Shown: one piece after another, positions 35,006 through 45,979 of the stretch
Layout: each line of letters begins with the position of its first letter
How positions within the stretch are numbered: the stretch's first letter is position 1
Source: Paractinoplanes abujensis
Lineage (GTDB): Bacteria; Actinomycetota; Actinomycetes; Mycobacteriales; Micromonosporaceae
Reading direction: 5' to 3'
Length of the DNA: 64,000 nucleotides
Assembly (NCBI RefSeq): GCF_014204895.1
Contig: NZ_JACHMF010000001.1
Coordinates: 496,001 to 560,000 of the forward strand
Notes under the pieces: generated by a model
Databases searched by the model: none
Seen by the model: the letters and a program-made list of their open reading frames with translations, nothing else
Told to the model about the DNA's origin: nothing
Program-made: the position numbers and the translations under genes

Positions 35006-35020
35006 TGACACAGTGTGTCA
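35006..35020. promoter_or_regulatory. TetR operator between SDR and TetR genes
   Basis: TGACACAGTGTGTCA is a perfect 7-1-7 inverted repeat centred in the 62-bp divergent gap. A -10-like TAGCAT at 35035-35040, seven bases before the TetR ATG, places the operator over the -35 region. Confidence 0.75.
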
Positions 35021-35047
35021 ACGGCGCCATGGAGTAGCATCGCGATC

Positions 35048-35644
35048 ATGGTCGTGCCCTCCCTGGCCCAGCGCAAACGACAACTGGTCAGCGACGAGCT
35101 GCGCGAAATCGCCCTGCAACTGCTGGCCCGGCAGGGCTACGACACCACCACAGTCGACGAGATCGCAGCCGCGGCCGGCATGTCCCGGCGCACGTTCCAC
35201 CGCTACTACGCCTCCAAAGAAGACGTGGTCATCCAGCTGCTGGCCGACGTGGGCGACCAGGTGCAGGCGGCGCTGTCCACCCGCCCCGCCGCCGAGCCCC
35301 CGGCGGTCGCGCTACGCCAATCGATCGGAGTGGCCATCGACTTCTGCTCCGGCCACCACGACCCGGTCAAAATGCTGGCCGTGGTGCGGCTCATCCTCGA
35401 AACACCGACCCTGCACGCCCGCTTCCTGTCCCTGCAGGCCGACGCCCAAGCCGGCCTGACCGAGGTGCTGGCGTCCCGGCTGGGGCTGCCCCCGGACGAC
35501 CTGTTCCCGGAAATGGCCGTACGGATGGCGCTGGCCGCCTTCGACGCTGTGCTGCAGCGGTGGGCGGGCAGCGGAGGATCGGTGGATCCGCAGGAGCTGG
35601 TGGATCGGGCTTTCGCCGTGCTGGAGCCCGCATTGCGGCGCTGA
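35048..35644 (+). CDS. TetR-family repressor (next to SDR)
   Basis: 198 residues. The N-terminal helix-turn-helix reads TTVDEIAAAAGMSRRTFHRYYASKEDVV; the ligand-binding domain is fully helical and diverged. The start at 35048 leaves ATG seven bases after TAGCAT, consistent with a leaderless mRNA. It most likely represses itself and the divergent SDR through the palindrome at 35006-35020. Confidence 0.9.
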   Translation: MVVPSLAQRKRQLVSDELREIALQLLARQGYDTTTVDEIAAAAGMSRRTFHRYYASKEDVVIQLLADVGDQVQAALSTRPAAEPPAVALRQSIGVAIDFCSGHHDPVKMLAVVRLILETPTLHARFLSLQADAQAGLTEVLASRLGLPPDDLFPEMAVRMALAAFDAVLQRWAGSGGSVDPQELVDRAFAVLEPALRR

Positions 35645-36890
35645 CGCCGTGTCGGGTCTCGCTCGCGGGGCTCAGGCGGCCGTTCGCCTTTCGCCGTCGC
35701 GCCTGCCTTGCGGCGCTCTGTCGGTTGTGTTCCCTTGTCGCCGCGCCTGCCTTTACGTCGCCCTGACGCTCGCGTCGCCTCGCCGGTCATGCGCCCGGCC
35801 GTCCGGCGGCCTTCGTGCCGCCGTGCCGGCTCGCGTCGCCTTGCCGTTCGCCTTGTTCATGCTTCCCGGCGTCGCCCTGCCATTCGCCTCACCTACCGGC
35901 CTCGCCCTACCGCTCGCCTTGCTTTCCCCGCCTCGCCCGCCGCTCGCTTCACCCGACACCCTTACCCCGTCCGCTTGCCCCGGCCACGCCGCTCGCCCTG
36001 CGTGCCGCCAGTGCTTCGCCTTGCCCGCCGTTCGCTTCGCCCCCCGTCTCGCCGTTCGCCTGGCGCGGCTGCTCGCCGTGCGCGTTGCTGGCCGTTCGCT
36101 TTGCCCGCCGCTCGCCCTCAGCCCGGCCGGTCGTCCCCGGCCTCGCCGTTCGCCTGGCGCGCTGCTCGCCCTGCGTGCCGCCAGTCCTTCGCCTTGCCCG
36201 CCGTTCGCTTCGCCCCCCGTCTCGCCGTTCGCCTCGCGCCGCTGCTCGCCGTGCACCTCGCCTCGTCGTTCGCCTGGCACGGCTGCCCGCATTGCGCGCC
36301 ACTGGCCGTTTGCCTTGCCCGCCGCTCGCCCCCAGCCCGGCCAATCGCCCCTGGCCTCGCCGATCGCCTCGTGCCACTGCTCGCCGTGCAGCCCGCCTCG
36401 CCGTTCGCGTGGCACGGCTGCTCGCCCTGCACGCCGCCAGCCGTTCGCCTCGTGCCGCTGCTCGCCGTGCAACCCGCCCCGCCGTTGGCCTTGAGCCGCT
36501 GCTCGCGCTGTGCGCCGCCAGCCATTCGCCTTGCCCGTCGTTCGCTTCGCGCCGCCAGCCGCTCGCCTTGCCCGTCGTTCGCTTCGCGCCGCCAGCCGCT
36601 CGCCTTGCCCGTCGTTCGCTTCGCGCCGCCAGCCGCTCGCCTTGCCCGTCGTTCGCTTCGCGCCGCCAGCCGCTCGCCTGGCGCCGCTGCTCGCCCTGCG
36701 CGCCGCCAGCCGTTCGCCCCTGCTTCGCCGCTCGCCTTACGCCGCCGGTCGCCCTGCACCTTGCCCCCGCTCGCTCTGCACCTCGCCCCGGCGCTCGCCA
36801 TGCGCGCCGCCAGTCGTTCGGCTCGCTGCGTTGCACACGGCTTCGCTTTTGTTGGGCGTCTGGAATCAAAGCCCCAACGAAATCAAATCT
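35645..36890. repeat. 1.25-kb A-poor low-complexity region with a 37-bp array
   Basis: The plus strand consists of degenerate, shuffled copies of short words such as CGCTCGCC, TTGCCCGCC and GCCGTTCGC, with very little adenine. Regular 37-bp units start at 36512, 36549, 36586, 36623 and 36660 (GCGCCGCCAGCC...CGTTCGCTTC). Because 37 is not a multiple of three, all frames stay open only through lack of A/T-rich stop codons. No ribosome binding site or protein-like sequence was found, so I regard it as non-coding expanded repeat DNA. Confidence 0.8.
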
Positions 36891-36943
36891 CATGGCATGA
36901 TCGAATGCTGGTGCGGGGTGAATGTGATGCGGGAGAATTGAGC

Positions 36944-37129
36944 ATGGGTCAGTTGTCCTTGTTCACTCGGGCTGAGACTGCCGCAATGCGTGATCGCACC
37001 CGACGGCGCAATTACTCGCCGGGTAATGAAGCGTTTCGGCGTGAGCATGAGCGGCGTCGTGCGTGGGGTCTGAAGCGGCGGCATGCTGAAAAGTTGCGAT
37101 ATCTCCACTCGCGTGGGCTGGCCATGTCT
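36944..37129 (+). CDS. Small orphan gene or gene remnant in the low-complexity region
   Basis: The ATG at 36944 is preceded by GGGAGA and begins MGQLSLFTRAETAAMRDRTR; it continues through NYSPGNEAFRREHERRRAWG to RRHAEKLRYLHSRG. This is balanced, charged and helical, unlike the surrounding translated repeats, and the local base composition is closer to normal with lower third-position GC. I believe similar short proteins occur in Micromonosporaceae, but this is from memory. No stop codon follows in frame until 38410, so the end given here is a guess where protein-like sequence fades; the 3' part may have been lost or frameshifted. Confidence 0.35.
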
Positions 37130-38112
37130 GTCCAGCTCCCTGACCGGTTTCGGCTGCTGCCACGGGTGGAGACGCCTCGCTCTGTGGGCCGAGTCGTTCA
37201 TGCTTTGGCGCAGCCGGTTCTGATCGACGGCCTGCGTCGGGGTTCAGGTTCCGCGTTTAGAGAACGGAGCTTGGGCGGTGGTTTTCGAGATTCCTGTGGT
37301 CGCTCTGCGGAAATGGGAACGGTGACACTCGATGCCGTAAACATGCGTCGGGTGCGTGAAACTCATCATGCCGTGGTCGAGGTTCCGAACCAAAGGATTT
37401 CATCCCGATCATGTGAGAAAGCATTGTTGTCGTCGCTCAAACCTCTGCGGCCGTGGCCTGTTGCCCTCCGGCTTCGGCCTGCCCCGGCCCGTTCCAGCCC
37501 TCGGCCTGTTCGCTGCCGTCCCGACCTGCGAGCCGGGGTTCCGGCTATCGTGCGCCGGGGTTCTGGGCGCGCGTGCTTCAGTCCTGGCTTCTACGTCTCG
37601 GTCGGGGAGTCCGACGTCGCTCCGGTCCGGCCGCCGCGCCCGATCCGCCCTGCTTCTTTGGTCCGCGCGATTCGGGGTGTTCCGCCGCGGTTCGTTCGGG
37701 CCCGACCTGACCCGCCTCTCCGCTTGCGTGGTGCAGCCCACCCCGGTCTGTTTCGGCTTTGCTCGTTGTGGGCTTGGCCCGTTTCGATCGCCTCTGACTC
37801 GATCCGATCTGGGTCAGCTCCGGTTCGGGCCCTCTCGGGCCTGGCCCATTCCGGTCAGGGCTCACCGGGGTTGGGGCCCGCGGCCCGGGGCTGGTCGCGG
37901 GTCAGGGCTGACTGGGGTGGGGGCCTGCGGCTCCGGGGCTGGTCGCGGGTCAGGGCTGACTGGGCGGGGGCCTGCGGCTCCGGGGCTGGTCGCGAGTCTT
38001 GGTTCGGGTGTCGTGTCTGCTCGGTCTCGCCGCGGCTGGGGTCGTTTCGGTCGCGGTTGGCGGGGTCGGGGGACAGCGAGCAGGGACGTGGTCGGTTCAG
38101 GTGGGGTGGGGG
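37130..38112. other. Non-coding G-rich region
   Basis: No convincing gene. The first 300 bases have fairly normal composition; the rest is repetitive. At 37885-37990 a unit starting CCGGGGCTGGTCGCGGGTCA repeats about every 48 bp (starts 37885, 37933, 37980). G-tracts increase toward the end of the LSDAT gene at 38113. Confidence 0.6.
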
Positions 38113-38124
38113 TCAGGGTGGGGG
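38103..38124 (+). other. G-quadruplex motif at the 3' end of the LSDAT gene
   Basis: Four G-tracts of 4, 5, 3 and 5 guanines separated by loops of 1, 3 and 1 bases on the plus strand, which is the template strand for the minus-strand gene ending at 38113. Short loops make this a strong quadruplex candidate; it might stall RNA polymerase or act as a terminator. Confidence 0.55.
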
Positions 38125-38835
38125 TGTGGAGAGCAGCTCGTCGAGTCCTTCGGCGAGTTGGGGGTGGTTGGTGACGTCGACGATGCGTGCGAGGGGGTGG
38201 TGGGCGATCGCTGACAGGCGGGTGGTTGTGGGGGATGTTGCTGCGTGGGCGATGTCGTCGGCGGCGCGGCCTGTGCCGGCGAGGATCAGGACGGGGCGGC
38301 CCCGGGTCAGGCTGTGTTCGGCGTCGGTCAGGGCTATGTCGCCGCCGTTGGCCAGGACTGTGACGCTGGGGCGGTCGGCGGCCAGGTGGGAGACCACCGC
38401 GGCCAGGTAGGGGACCTCGTCACCCCACGTGTCGCCGGGGGCCAGCACGAAGTGTGAGTGGTGGCGGTCGAGCGGGGCCGCGTCGGGGTTGGCGCCGGTA
38501 TGGCCGGGATATGTGACAGTGCCCAGGGCGGCCACGCCGACCAGGGGGAACGACGGGCCGGCGGCACGGGTGCGGCCCAGCAGGCGCATCACGCCGGCGT
38601 CGGTGCCGCCGTCGACTGCCACCGCGCGGTGGGTGCGGATGGCCGGGGCGACCAGGTCGGTGAGCACGGCGGCCAGCACGTCCGTCACGTCCTCGGCCAT
38701 GCCGGCGGCGCCGCCGACCAGGGCCAGCACGGGGCGGGGGGTGGGCAGGCCGAGCGAGGCGAGGGCGGCGGGCACGGCGTCGGGGGTCGTGACCAGCGCC
38801 GCGACGGCGCCCGGCAGCCGCACCACGGTCGACAT
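38113..38835 (-). CDS. LSDAT/SLOG-domain protein
   Basis: 240 residues, start MSTVVRLPGAVAALV. A single Rossmann-like domain with LALVGGAAGM, AVDGGTDAGVMRLLG, PLVGVAALGTVTYPG, LDRHHSHFVLAPGDTWGDE and VTVLANGGDIA, matching my knowledge of the prokaryotic LSDAT (SLOG) family related to TRPM channel N-termini. The family is predicted to bind nucleotide-derived ligands and is associated with TIR, TRPM-like and stress or conflict systems. Here it stands alone. Longer in-frame starts would add the 36-bp repeat translated as Arg/Ser-rich sequence, which I rejected. Confidence 0.75.
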   Translation of the reverse strand: MSTVVRLPGAVAALVTTPDAVPAALASLGLPTPRPVLALVGGAAGMAEDVTDVLAAVLTDLVAPAIRTHRAVAVDGGTDAGVMRLLGRTRAAGPSFPLVGVAALGTVTYPGHTGANPDAAPLDRHHSHFVLAPGDTWGDEVPYLAAVVSHLAADRPSVTVLANGGDIALTDAEHSLTRGRPVLILAGTGRAADDIAHAATSPTTTRLSAIAHHPLARIVDVTNHPQLAEGLDELLSTPPP

Positions 38836-38863
38836 GCAGCGAACCCTACCGTGGTGCGGCCAA

Positions 38864-38990
38864 CAGCTGGACAAGCGTGCGCAAAAGCAGGCGGCGAACC
38901 GGCTCGACGAGCGTGCGCGAAAGCGGGCGGCGAGCCAGCTGGACGAGCGTGCCCGAAAAGCAGATGCGAACCGGCTAGAGGAGCGTGCGG
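38864..38990. repeat. 36-bp minisatellite between LSDAT and GlpQ genes
   Basis: Units at 38864-38899, 38900-38935 and 38936-38971, with a fourth, diverged one from 38972 running into the GlpQ stop codon. The consensus is around GCTGGACGAGCGTGCGCGAA then AGCGGGCGGCGAAC. On the plus strand it would read as a 12-residue QLDERARK-AAN repeat, but no gene supports that. Confidence 0.85.
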
Positions 38991-40066
38991 GACAGCACGC
39001 CGATGTCGGGCTGGTCGGTGAACAACCCGTCGATGCCCGTACGGAGGAAGGTGATCTGTTCATCGATGGCTTTGCCGTACGCGGTGGGGTCGGTGCCCAC
39101 CCGCAGCTCGGCCGGGAGGAACTGGTTCTCCGCGCGGAACGTGTACGGGATGACTTTCAGCCCGGCGGCGTGCGCGTCCTTGACGAGTGACGTGGGCGTG
39201 CCCAGGGTCGCGTCGGCGTTGCGCGGGATGATCTGGTTCTTCTCGGGGCCGATGCCGTCCACGTACGAGGAAAGCTCTTTCAGGCCGGCCGGGGTCAGAT
39301 ACTGCGCGTACGTTTTGGTGTCGTTGAACGGGCTGCCCGCGGCGCTCGTCAGGAACACCAGGTTGACCTGCACCTTGTACTGCTGGTGGAGCACCTTGAG
39401 GTTGGCCGCCTCGAACGACTGGATCCACACCTTGGCGCCGCGCTTGTCGAGCCGGGCGCGCCTGAGCTCCCGGACGAGCGGGGTCTCCAACTCCAGGCCG
39501 AGCCGCCGGAAGTACGTGGGGTGCTTGGTCTCCGGGATGACGCCGATGTCGCGGCCCAGCTCCTGGGACAGCTTGGCCCGCAGCTCCAGCACCTCACGGA
39601 ACGTCGGCACCTCGAACAGGCCGTCGTAGAGCGTGTTCTCCTGCCGTACGGCGGGCAGCCGCTCGACGGCGCGCAGGCTTTTGAGCTCGGCCAGCGTGAA
39701 ATCCTCGGTGAACCAGCCGGTGACGCTCACCCCGTCCAGCGAAACGGTCTTCTTGCGGGCGGCGAACTCGGGCCGGCCGGCCACGTCGGTGGTGCCGCCG
39801 ATCTCCGGTTCGTGCCGGCACACCAGCACGTGGTCCTTGGTGGCGACCAGGTCGGGCTCGATGTAATCGGCCCCCATCCGGGCTGCGAGCTCGTACGACG
39901 CAAGGGTGTGCTCCGGCCGGTAGCCGGAGGCGCCACGGTGGCCGAACACCTCGGGTTTCGCGCGGCCCCCGCCGTGCGCGAGAGCGGGGGCGGCAACCGT
40001 ACCGGCCAGCGCGGGTGCCGCGGCGGCGACGGCGCCCATGCGCAGCACCTGACGTCGGTCTGCCAC
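38975..40066 (-). CDS. glpQ: Tat-exported glycerophosphodiester phosphodiesterase
   Basis: 363 residues. The start is the GTG at 40066, set by GGAGG five bases upstream. A twin-arginine signal (ADRRQVLRMGAVAAAAPAL) ends near ALAHG. The GDPD barrel follows: FGHRGASGYRPEHT with catalytic His, IEPDLVATKD with metal-binding Glu/Asp, and CRHEP with the second His; FTDQPDIG closes the barrel. It releases glycerol 3-phosphate from extracellular phosphodiesters such as deacylated phospholipids or teichoic acids. GlpQ enzymes are PHO-regulon members in Streptomyces, and a PHO box lies 130 bp upstream. Confidence 0.92.
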   Translation of the reverse strand: MADRRQVLRMGAVAAAAPALAGTVAAPALAHGGGRAKPEVFGHRGASGYRPEHTLASYELAARMGADYIEPDLVATKDHVLVCRHEPEIGGTTDVAGRPEFAARKKTVSLDGVSVTGWFTEDFTLAELKSLRAVERLPAVRQENTLYDGLFEVPTFREVLELRAKLSQELGRDIGVIPETKHPTYFRRLGLELETPLVRELRRARLDKRGAKVWIQSFEAANLKVLHQQYKVQVNLVFLTSAAGSPFNDTKTYAQYLTPAGLKELSSYVDGIGPEKNQIIPRNADATLGTPTSLVKDAHAAGLKVIPYTFRAENQFLPAELRVGTDPTAYGKAIDEQITFLRTGIDGLFTDQPDIGVLSRTLL

Positions 40067-40194
40067 GAGATCCTCCACGGGACTCGCTGCCGGCGTCCCT
40101 CGCCGGGGGTCCCGGAGAAAGTCGATGGGACTCGATCAACGGGTCGGCGACCTTGACGTGGCGTACGCGGAAACGGCTCGGGAAGCATCGGCTG

Positions 40195-40216
40195 GTTCAC
40201 GCAGCGTTAACCCGTC
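40195..40216. promoter_or_regulatory. PHO box between glpQ and the 40236 gene
   Basis: GTTCACGCAGC and GTTAACCCGTC are two adjacent 11-base repeats with the GTTCAC/GTTAACC core of PhoP sites. A TACGGT -10-like box follows at 40222-40227, so the repeats overlap the -35 region of the plus-strand gene. They could control glpQ, the 40236 gene, or both. Confidence 0.62.
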
Positions 40217-40235
40217 TGGCTTACGGTGACTGCTC

Positions 40236-40646
40236 GTGGCGGCCGATGTGACCCACCTGCTCGGGCAGAATCTGCTTGAGGGCCCCGCTTTGGCCGTCAG
40301 CCGCGAGTTCGGGCTGATGGCCACGCAGGGGGCCCGCACCTACCAGTCCCGCGAGTTCGGCGTCCAGGTCGGTGTCGACGATCACGACCGCGTCACCTGG
40401 GTGATGCTGCACTTCAACGGCGACTACGGCTTCCGGCCCTACCGCGGCGCCATCCCGGGCCGCGGCGGCACCATCGCGCGGCGCAGCAGCCTGTGGGCGT
40501 CGCTGGGCCGGCCCACCCAGAGCTCCGACCCCAACCGTACGAACGTGGCCGGCGCAGCCGACGAGTGGGTGTTCCCGTGGTTCGTCATGCACGCCCAGTA
40601 CGCCGACGACGGCGAGATGCTGCTGCGGCTGACTCTGGCCCGCTGA
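40236..40646 (+). CDS. Uncharacterised small protein, possible PHO-regulon member
   Basis: 136 residues from a GTG start, no signal peptide. No family recognised. The sequence reads as a compact beta-rich domain (YQSREFGVQVGVDDHDRVTWVMLHFNGDYGFRPYRGAIP, then WVFPWFVMHAQYADDGEMLLRLTLAR). The start lies eight bases after TACGGT, consistent with a leaderless transcript under the PHO box at 40195-40216. Its 3' end overlaps the convergent GtrA gene by 62 bases. Confidence 0.62.
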   Translation: MAADVTHLLGQNLLEGPALAVSREFGLMATQGARTYQSREFGVQVGVDDHDRVTWVMLHFNGDYGFRPYRGAIPGRGGTIARRSSLWASLGRPTQSSDPNRTNVAGAADEWVFPWFVMHAQYADDGEMLLRLTLAR

Positions 40647-41157
40647 CGCCGTGGCCCAGCACCCGGCGCTTGCTGCGGGGGCCCGGTGTGCCGCGGCGAA
40701 GAGGCCGGCGCTGCGGCTCGGGGAAGACGAACCGCTTGAACGCCCACAGCCGGAACACCATGGCGACCAGCGTGCCCAGGACGATGCCGCTCACGAAGTC
40801 GGCGATCTCCTGCACCGGCCGGCTCACGTCGGGCACACGCAAGTCGAGCACGTAGCGTGAGATGCCCAACGGGATCAGGTTGAGCACGATGGCCATCGCG
40901 CTGACCGTGAAGAACATCAGCGCCTCGTGGTGCCGCTCCCGCCCGCCGCGGTGCCGGAACGACCATTCCCGGTTCAGCACGTACGACAACACCGTGGCCA
41001 GCGTGGTGGCGATGGCGAGCGCGGTCACCGGCTTCTCGTGCAGCACGGTCAGCTTCAGCGTGTAGTTGATGCCCGTCGTCACGAGGAAGCAGACGCCGCC
41101 GACGAGCAGGAACTTCGCCGCTTCGTGGTGTTTGCTCCACATCCGGGTCAGCCACAT
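40585..41157 (-). CDS. GtrA-family membrane protein
   Basis: 190 residues with four membrane helices in the first 145: KFLLVGGVCFLVTTGINYTL, an NREWSFRHRG loop after helix 2 and FRLWAFKRFVFPEP after helix 4 are GtrA hallmarks. GtrA proteins are thought to flip lipid-linked sugars for cell-surface glycosylation. The C-terminal 45 residues are basic and low in complexity and lie over the 3' end of the convergent gene at 40236. No glycosyltransferase gene is adjacent. Confidence 0.88.
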   Translation of the reverse strand: MWLTRMWSKHHEAAKFLLVGGVCFLVTTGINYTLKLTVLHEKPVTALAIATTLATVLSYVLNREWSFRHRGGRERHHEALMFFTVSAMAIVLNLIPLGISRYVLDLRVPDVSRPVQEIADFVSGIVLGTLVAMVFRLWAFKRFVFPEPQRRPLRRGTPGPRSKRRVLGHGVSGPESAAAASRRRRRTGRA

Positions 41158-41221
41158 TCCCGCGACCCTAGTACTCGAGGACAAGCCGCGCCTGTCGGGC
41201 AGTCGGATCCGGACGGAGCCG

Positions 41222-41843
41222 GTTTGCTGTTGCGGCTGACAGAGAATTCGCGGGTGATCGGCTCGATGCAGCCCGGCCCGGAGGTGTTTCGCGACCTGCG
41301 CCGCGATCGAGAAGGCCCAGATGCTCGGCGGTGACGGACCCCGCCATGACCCGGACCACCTGGTGATCGACGAGCACGGCCGGGGGAGACGGCACGGAAG
41401 TTCGGCGTTGCCGACAGTGTCGCGCCGGTGTGGTCGCCGGACGGCCGGCTGCCGGCCACCCGGCAGGGTGCGGTCGGGTCAGCTGAGGTGCTGGGTCTGC
41501 GACCGTCGCGCCAGCCCGCGCGCCGGGTGGCGTGTCGGTGGGCGTGGACGCGCGCTGGTCGCCGCACATCAGCTTGCCGGCCACCCCGGACCGCGGGGAT
41601 CCGTGCGTCACCGTGGCCCGGAAAGCCGGCTCGGGCCGGCGTACTGCCTCCGTCCGGGCGTCGGCCGAACCGCGACGCATCTACTGGTCTCCCGAAGGGC
41701 GGAGGCTGGTGGCCGAGACGGCGACCTCGCGGCGGTGACGAACGACGGCGCTGTCCATCGATGGGACGTCCCCCCGCCGGGCGCCGTCGACTGGGCCGGG
41801 GCGGGACGTCCACTGAGCGCGCGGGAGCGGCGCGACTTCGGGC

Positions 41844-41845
<2 letters not shown>
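41222..41845 (+). pseudogene. Decayed WD40-repeat gene
   Basis: Recognisable WD40 blade fragments appear in all three plus-strand frames: VWSPDGRLPAT near 41425, ARWSPHISLPATPD near 41550, YWSPEGRRLVAE near 41690 and AAVTNDGAVHRWDVP near 41740. The end LSARERRDFGLTGA resembles the tail of actinobacterial WD40 regulators. No single frame joins them, so several frameshifts have occurred. Any upstream effector domain is missing. It abuts the glycyl-tRNA synthetase stop codon. Confidence 0.65.
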
Positions 41846-44783
<2,938 letters not shown>

Positions 44784-44791
44784 GGGACCGA

Positions 44792-44797
44792 AGTCTA
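44792..44797 (-). promoter_or_regulatory. -10 box of a likely leaderless GlyRS transcript
   Basis: TAGACT on the minus strand, eight bases before the start at 44783, with no ribosome binding site. The divergent gap is only 44 bp, too short for a T-box leader. Confidence 0.45.
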
Positions 44798-44827
44798 GGA
44801 CGGGCCCCGCGCGGGTAGGTACCGAAC

Positions 44828-45970
44828 ATGCTCGCCGGAGACCTTTACGCCTTTCAGGACCTGCTTTCGGCTGACGAGGCCGCCGTCGTGGAGCGGGTGC
44901 GCGCGTTCCTCGACGACGAGGTCGTGCCGATCGCGAACGACCAGTGGCAGCGCGCCGAGTTCCCGCACCACCTGATCAAGCGGTACGCCGGGCTCGGGAT
45001 CGCCGGGCGGGAAGGCTCGTCGCTGCTCAACGGGTGGCTGGCCCTCGAGATGGCCCGGGCCGACGCGTCGATGGCCACGTTCTACGGCGTGCACGCGGGG
45101 CTGGCCATGGGCAGCATCACGATGTGCGGCTCGCCCGCGCAACGTGAGCGCTGGCTGCCTTCGATGGCCGCGTTCGAGCAGGTGGGCGCGTTCGCGCTGA
45201 CCGAGCCGACGGGCGGGTCCGACGTGGCGGCCGGGCTGCGCACCACGGCCCGCCGCGAAGGCGACGAGTGGGTGCTCGACGGGGCCAAGCGCTGGATCGG
45301 CAACGCCACGTTCGCCGACCTGATCGTCCTCTGGGCCCGTGACGTCGAGGACAACCAGGTCAAAGGCTTCGTCGTACGGGGTGACGCCCCCGGTTTCGAG
45401 GCCACGAAGATCGACAACAAGATCGCGCTCCGGACGGTTCAGAACGCCGACATCACCCTGACCGGTGTGCGGGTGCCCGAGGCGGACCGGCTGCAGAACG
45501 CGAACTCGTTCAAGGACACCGCCAAGGTGTTGCGCCAGACGCGCAGCGGCGTCGCCTGGGAGGCCGTGGGCGTGATGCTGGCCTCCTACGAGATCGCCCT
45601 CAACTACGCCAAGGAGCGCCAGCAGTTCGGCCGGCCCATCGCCAAGTTCCAGCTCGTGCAGGACCTGCTCGTACGCATGCTGGGCAACGTCACCGGCTCG
45701 CTCGGCATGTGCGTGCGGCTGGCCCAGCTGCAGGACGAGGGCAAATACCGCGACGAGCACTCGGCCCTGGCCAAGGCCTACTGCACCACCCGCATGCGCG
45801 AGGTGGCCGGCTGGGCCCGCGAACTGCTGGCCGGCAACGGCATCGTCCTCGACTACGACATCGGCCGCTTCGTCGCCGACGCCGAGGCCCTCTACTCCTA
45901 CGAGGGCACCCGCGAGATCAACACCCTGATCGTCGGCCGCGCGGTTACCGGCGAAAGCGCCTTTGTGTAG
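44828..45970 (+). CDS. Acyl-CoA dehydrogenase (glutaryl-CoA dehydrogenase-like)
   Basis: 380 residues with FAD-binding motifs FALTEPTGGSDVA and WIGNATFADLIVLWA, QFGRPIAKFQLVQ and the catalytic glutamate in YSYEGTREINTLIVGRAVTG (Glu359). The C-terminal signature and early residues resemble glutaryl-CoA dehydrogenases, but the arginine that decides decarboxylation was not verified. It is divergent from the GlyRS gene and has no obvious catabolic neighbours. Confidence 0.9.
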   Translation: MLAGDLYAFQDLLSADEAAVVERVRAFLDDEVVPIANDQWQRAEFPHHLIKRYAGLGIAGREGSSLLNGWLALEMARADASMATFYGVHAGLAMGSITMCGSPAQRERWLPSMAAFEQVGAFALTEPTGGSDVAAGLRTTARREGDEWVLDGAKRWIGNATFADLIVLWARDVEDNQVKGFVVRGDAPGFEATKIDNKIALRTVQNADITLTGVRVPEADRLQNANSFKDTAKVLRQTRSGVAWEAVGVMLASYEIALNYAKERQQFGRPIAKFQLVQDLLVRMLGNVTGSLGMCVRLAQLQDEGKYRDEHSALAKAYCTTRMREVAGWARELLAGNGIVLDYDIGRFVADAEALYSYEGTREINTLIVGRAVTGESAFV

Positions 45971-45979
45971 GCGCGGAGC

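Noticed and set aside
35708..38410. 900-codon plus-strand gene
   Set aside because: It spans A-poor repeats in which every frame is open and runs antisense into the LSDAT gene; only the stretch from 36944 looks protein-like.
38429..39190. Plus-strand protein with QLDERARK-AAN 12-residue repeats
   Set aside because: It is antisense to the LSDAT and glpQ genes, both of which have clear conserved motifs; the helix-like repeat is a by-product of the 36-bp array.
44784..44827. T-box riboswitch before the glycyl-tRNA synthetase
   Set aside because: The divergent gap is only 44 bp and a -10 box lies eight bases before the start, leaving no leader.
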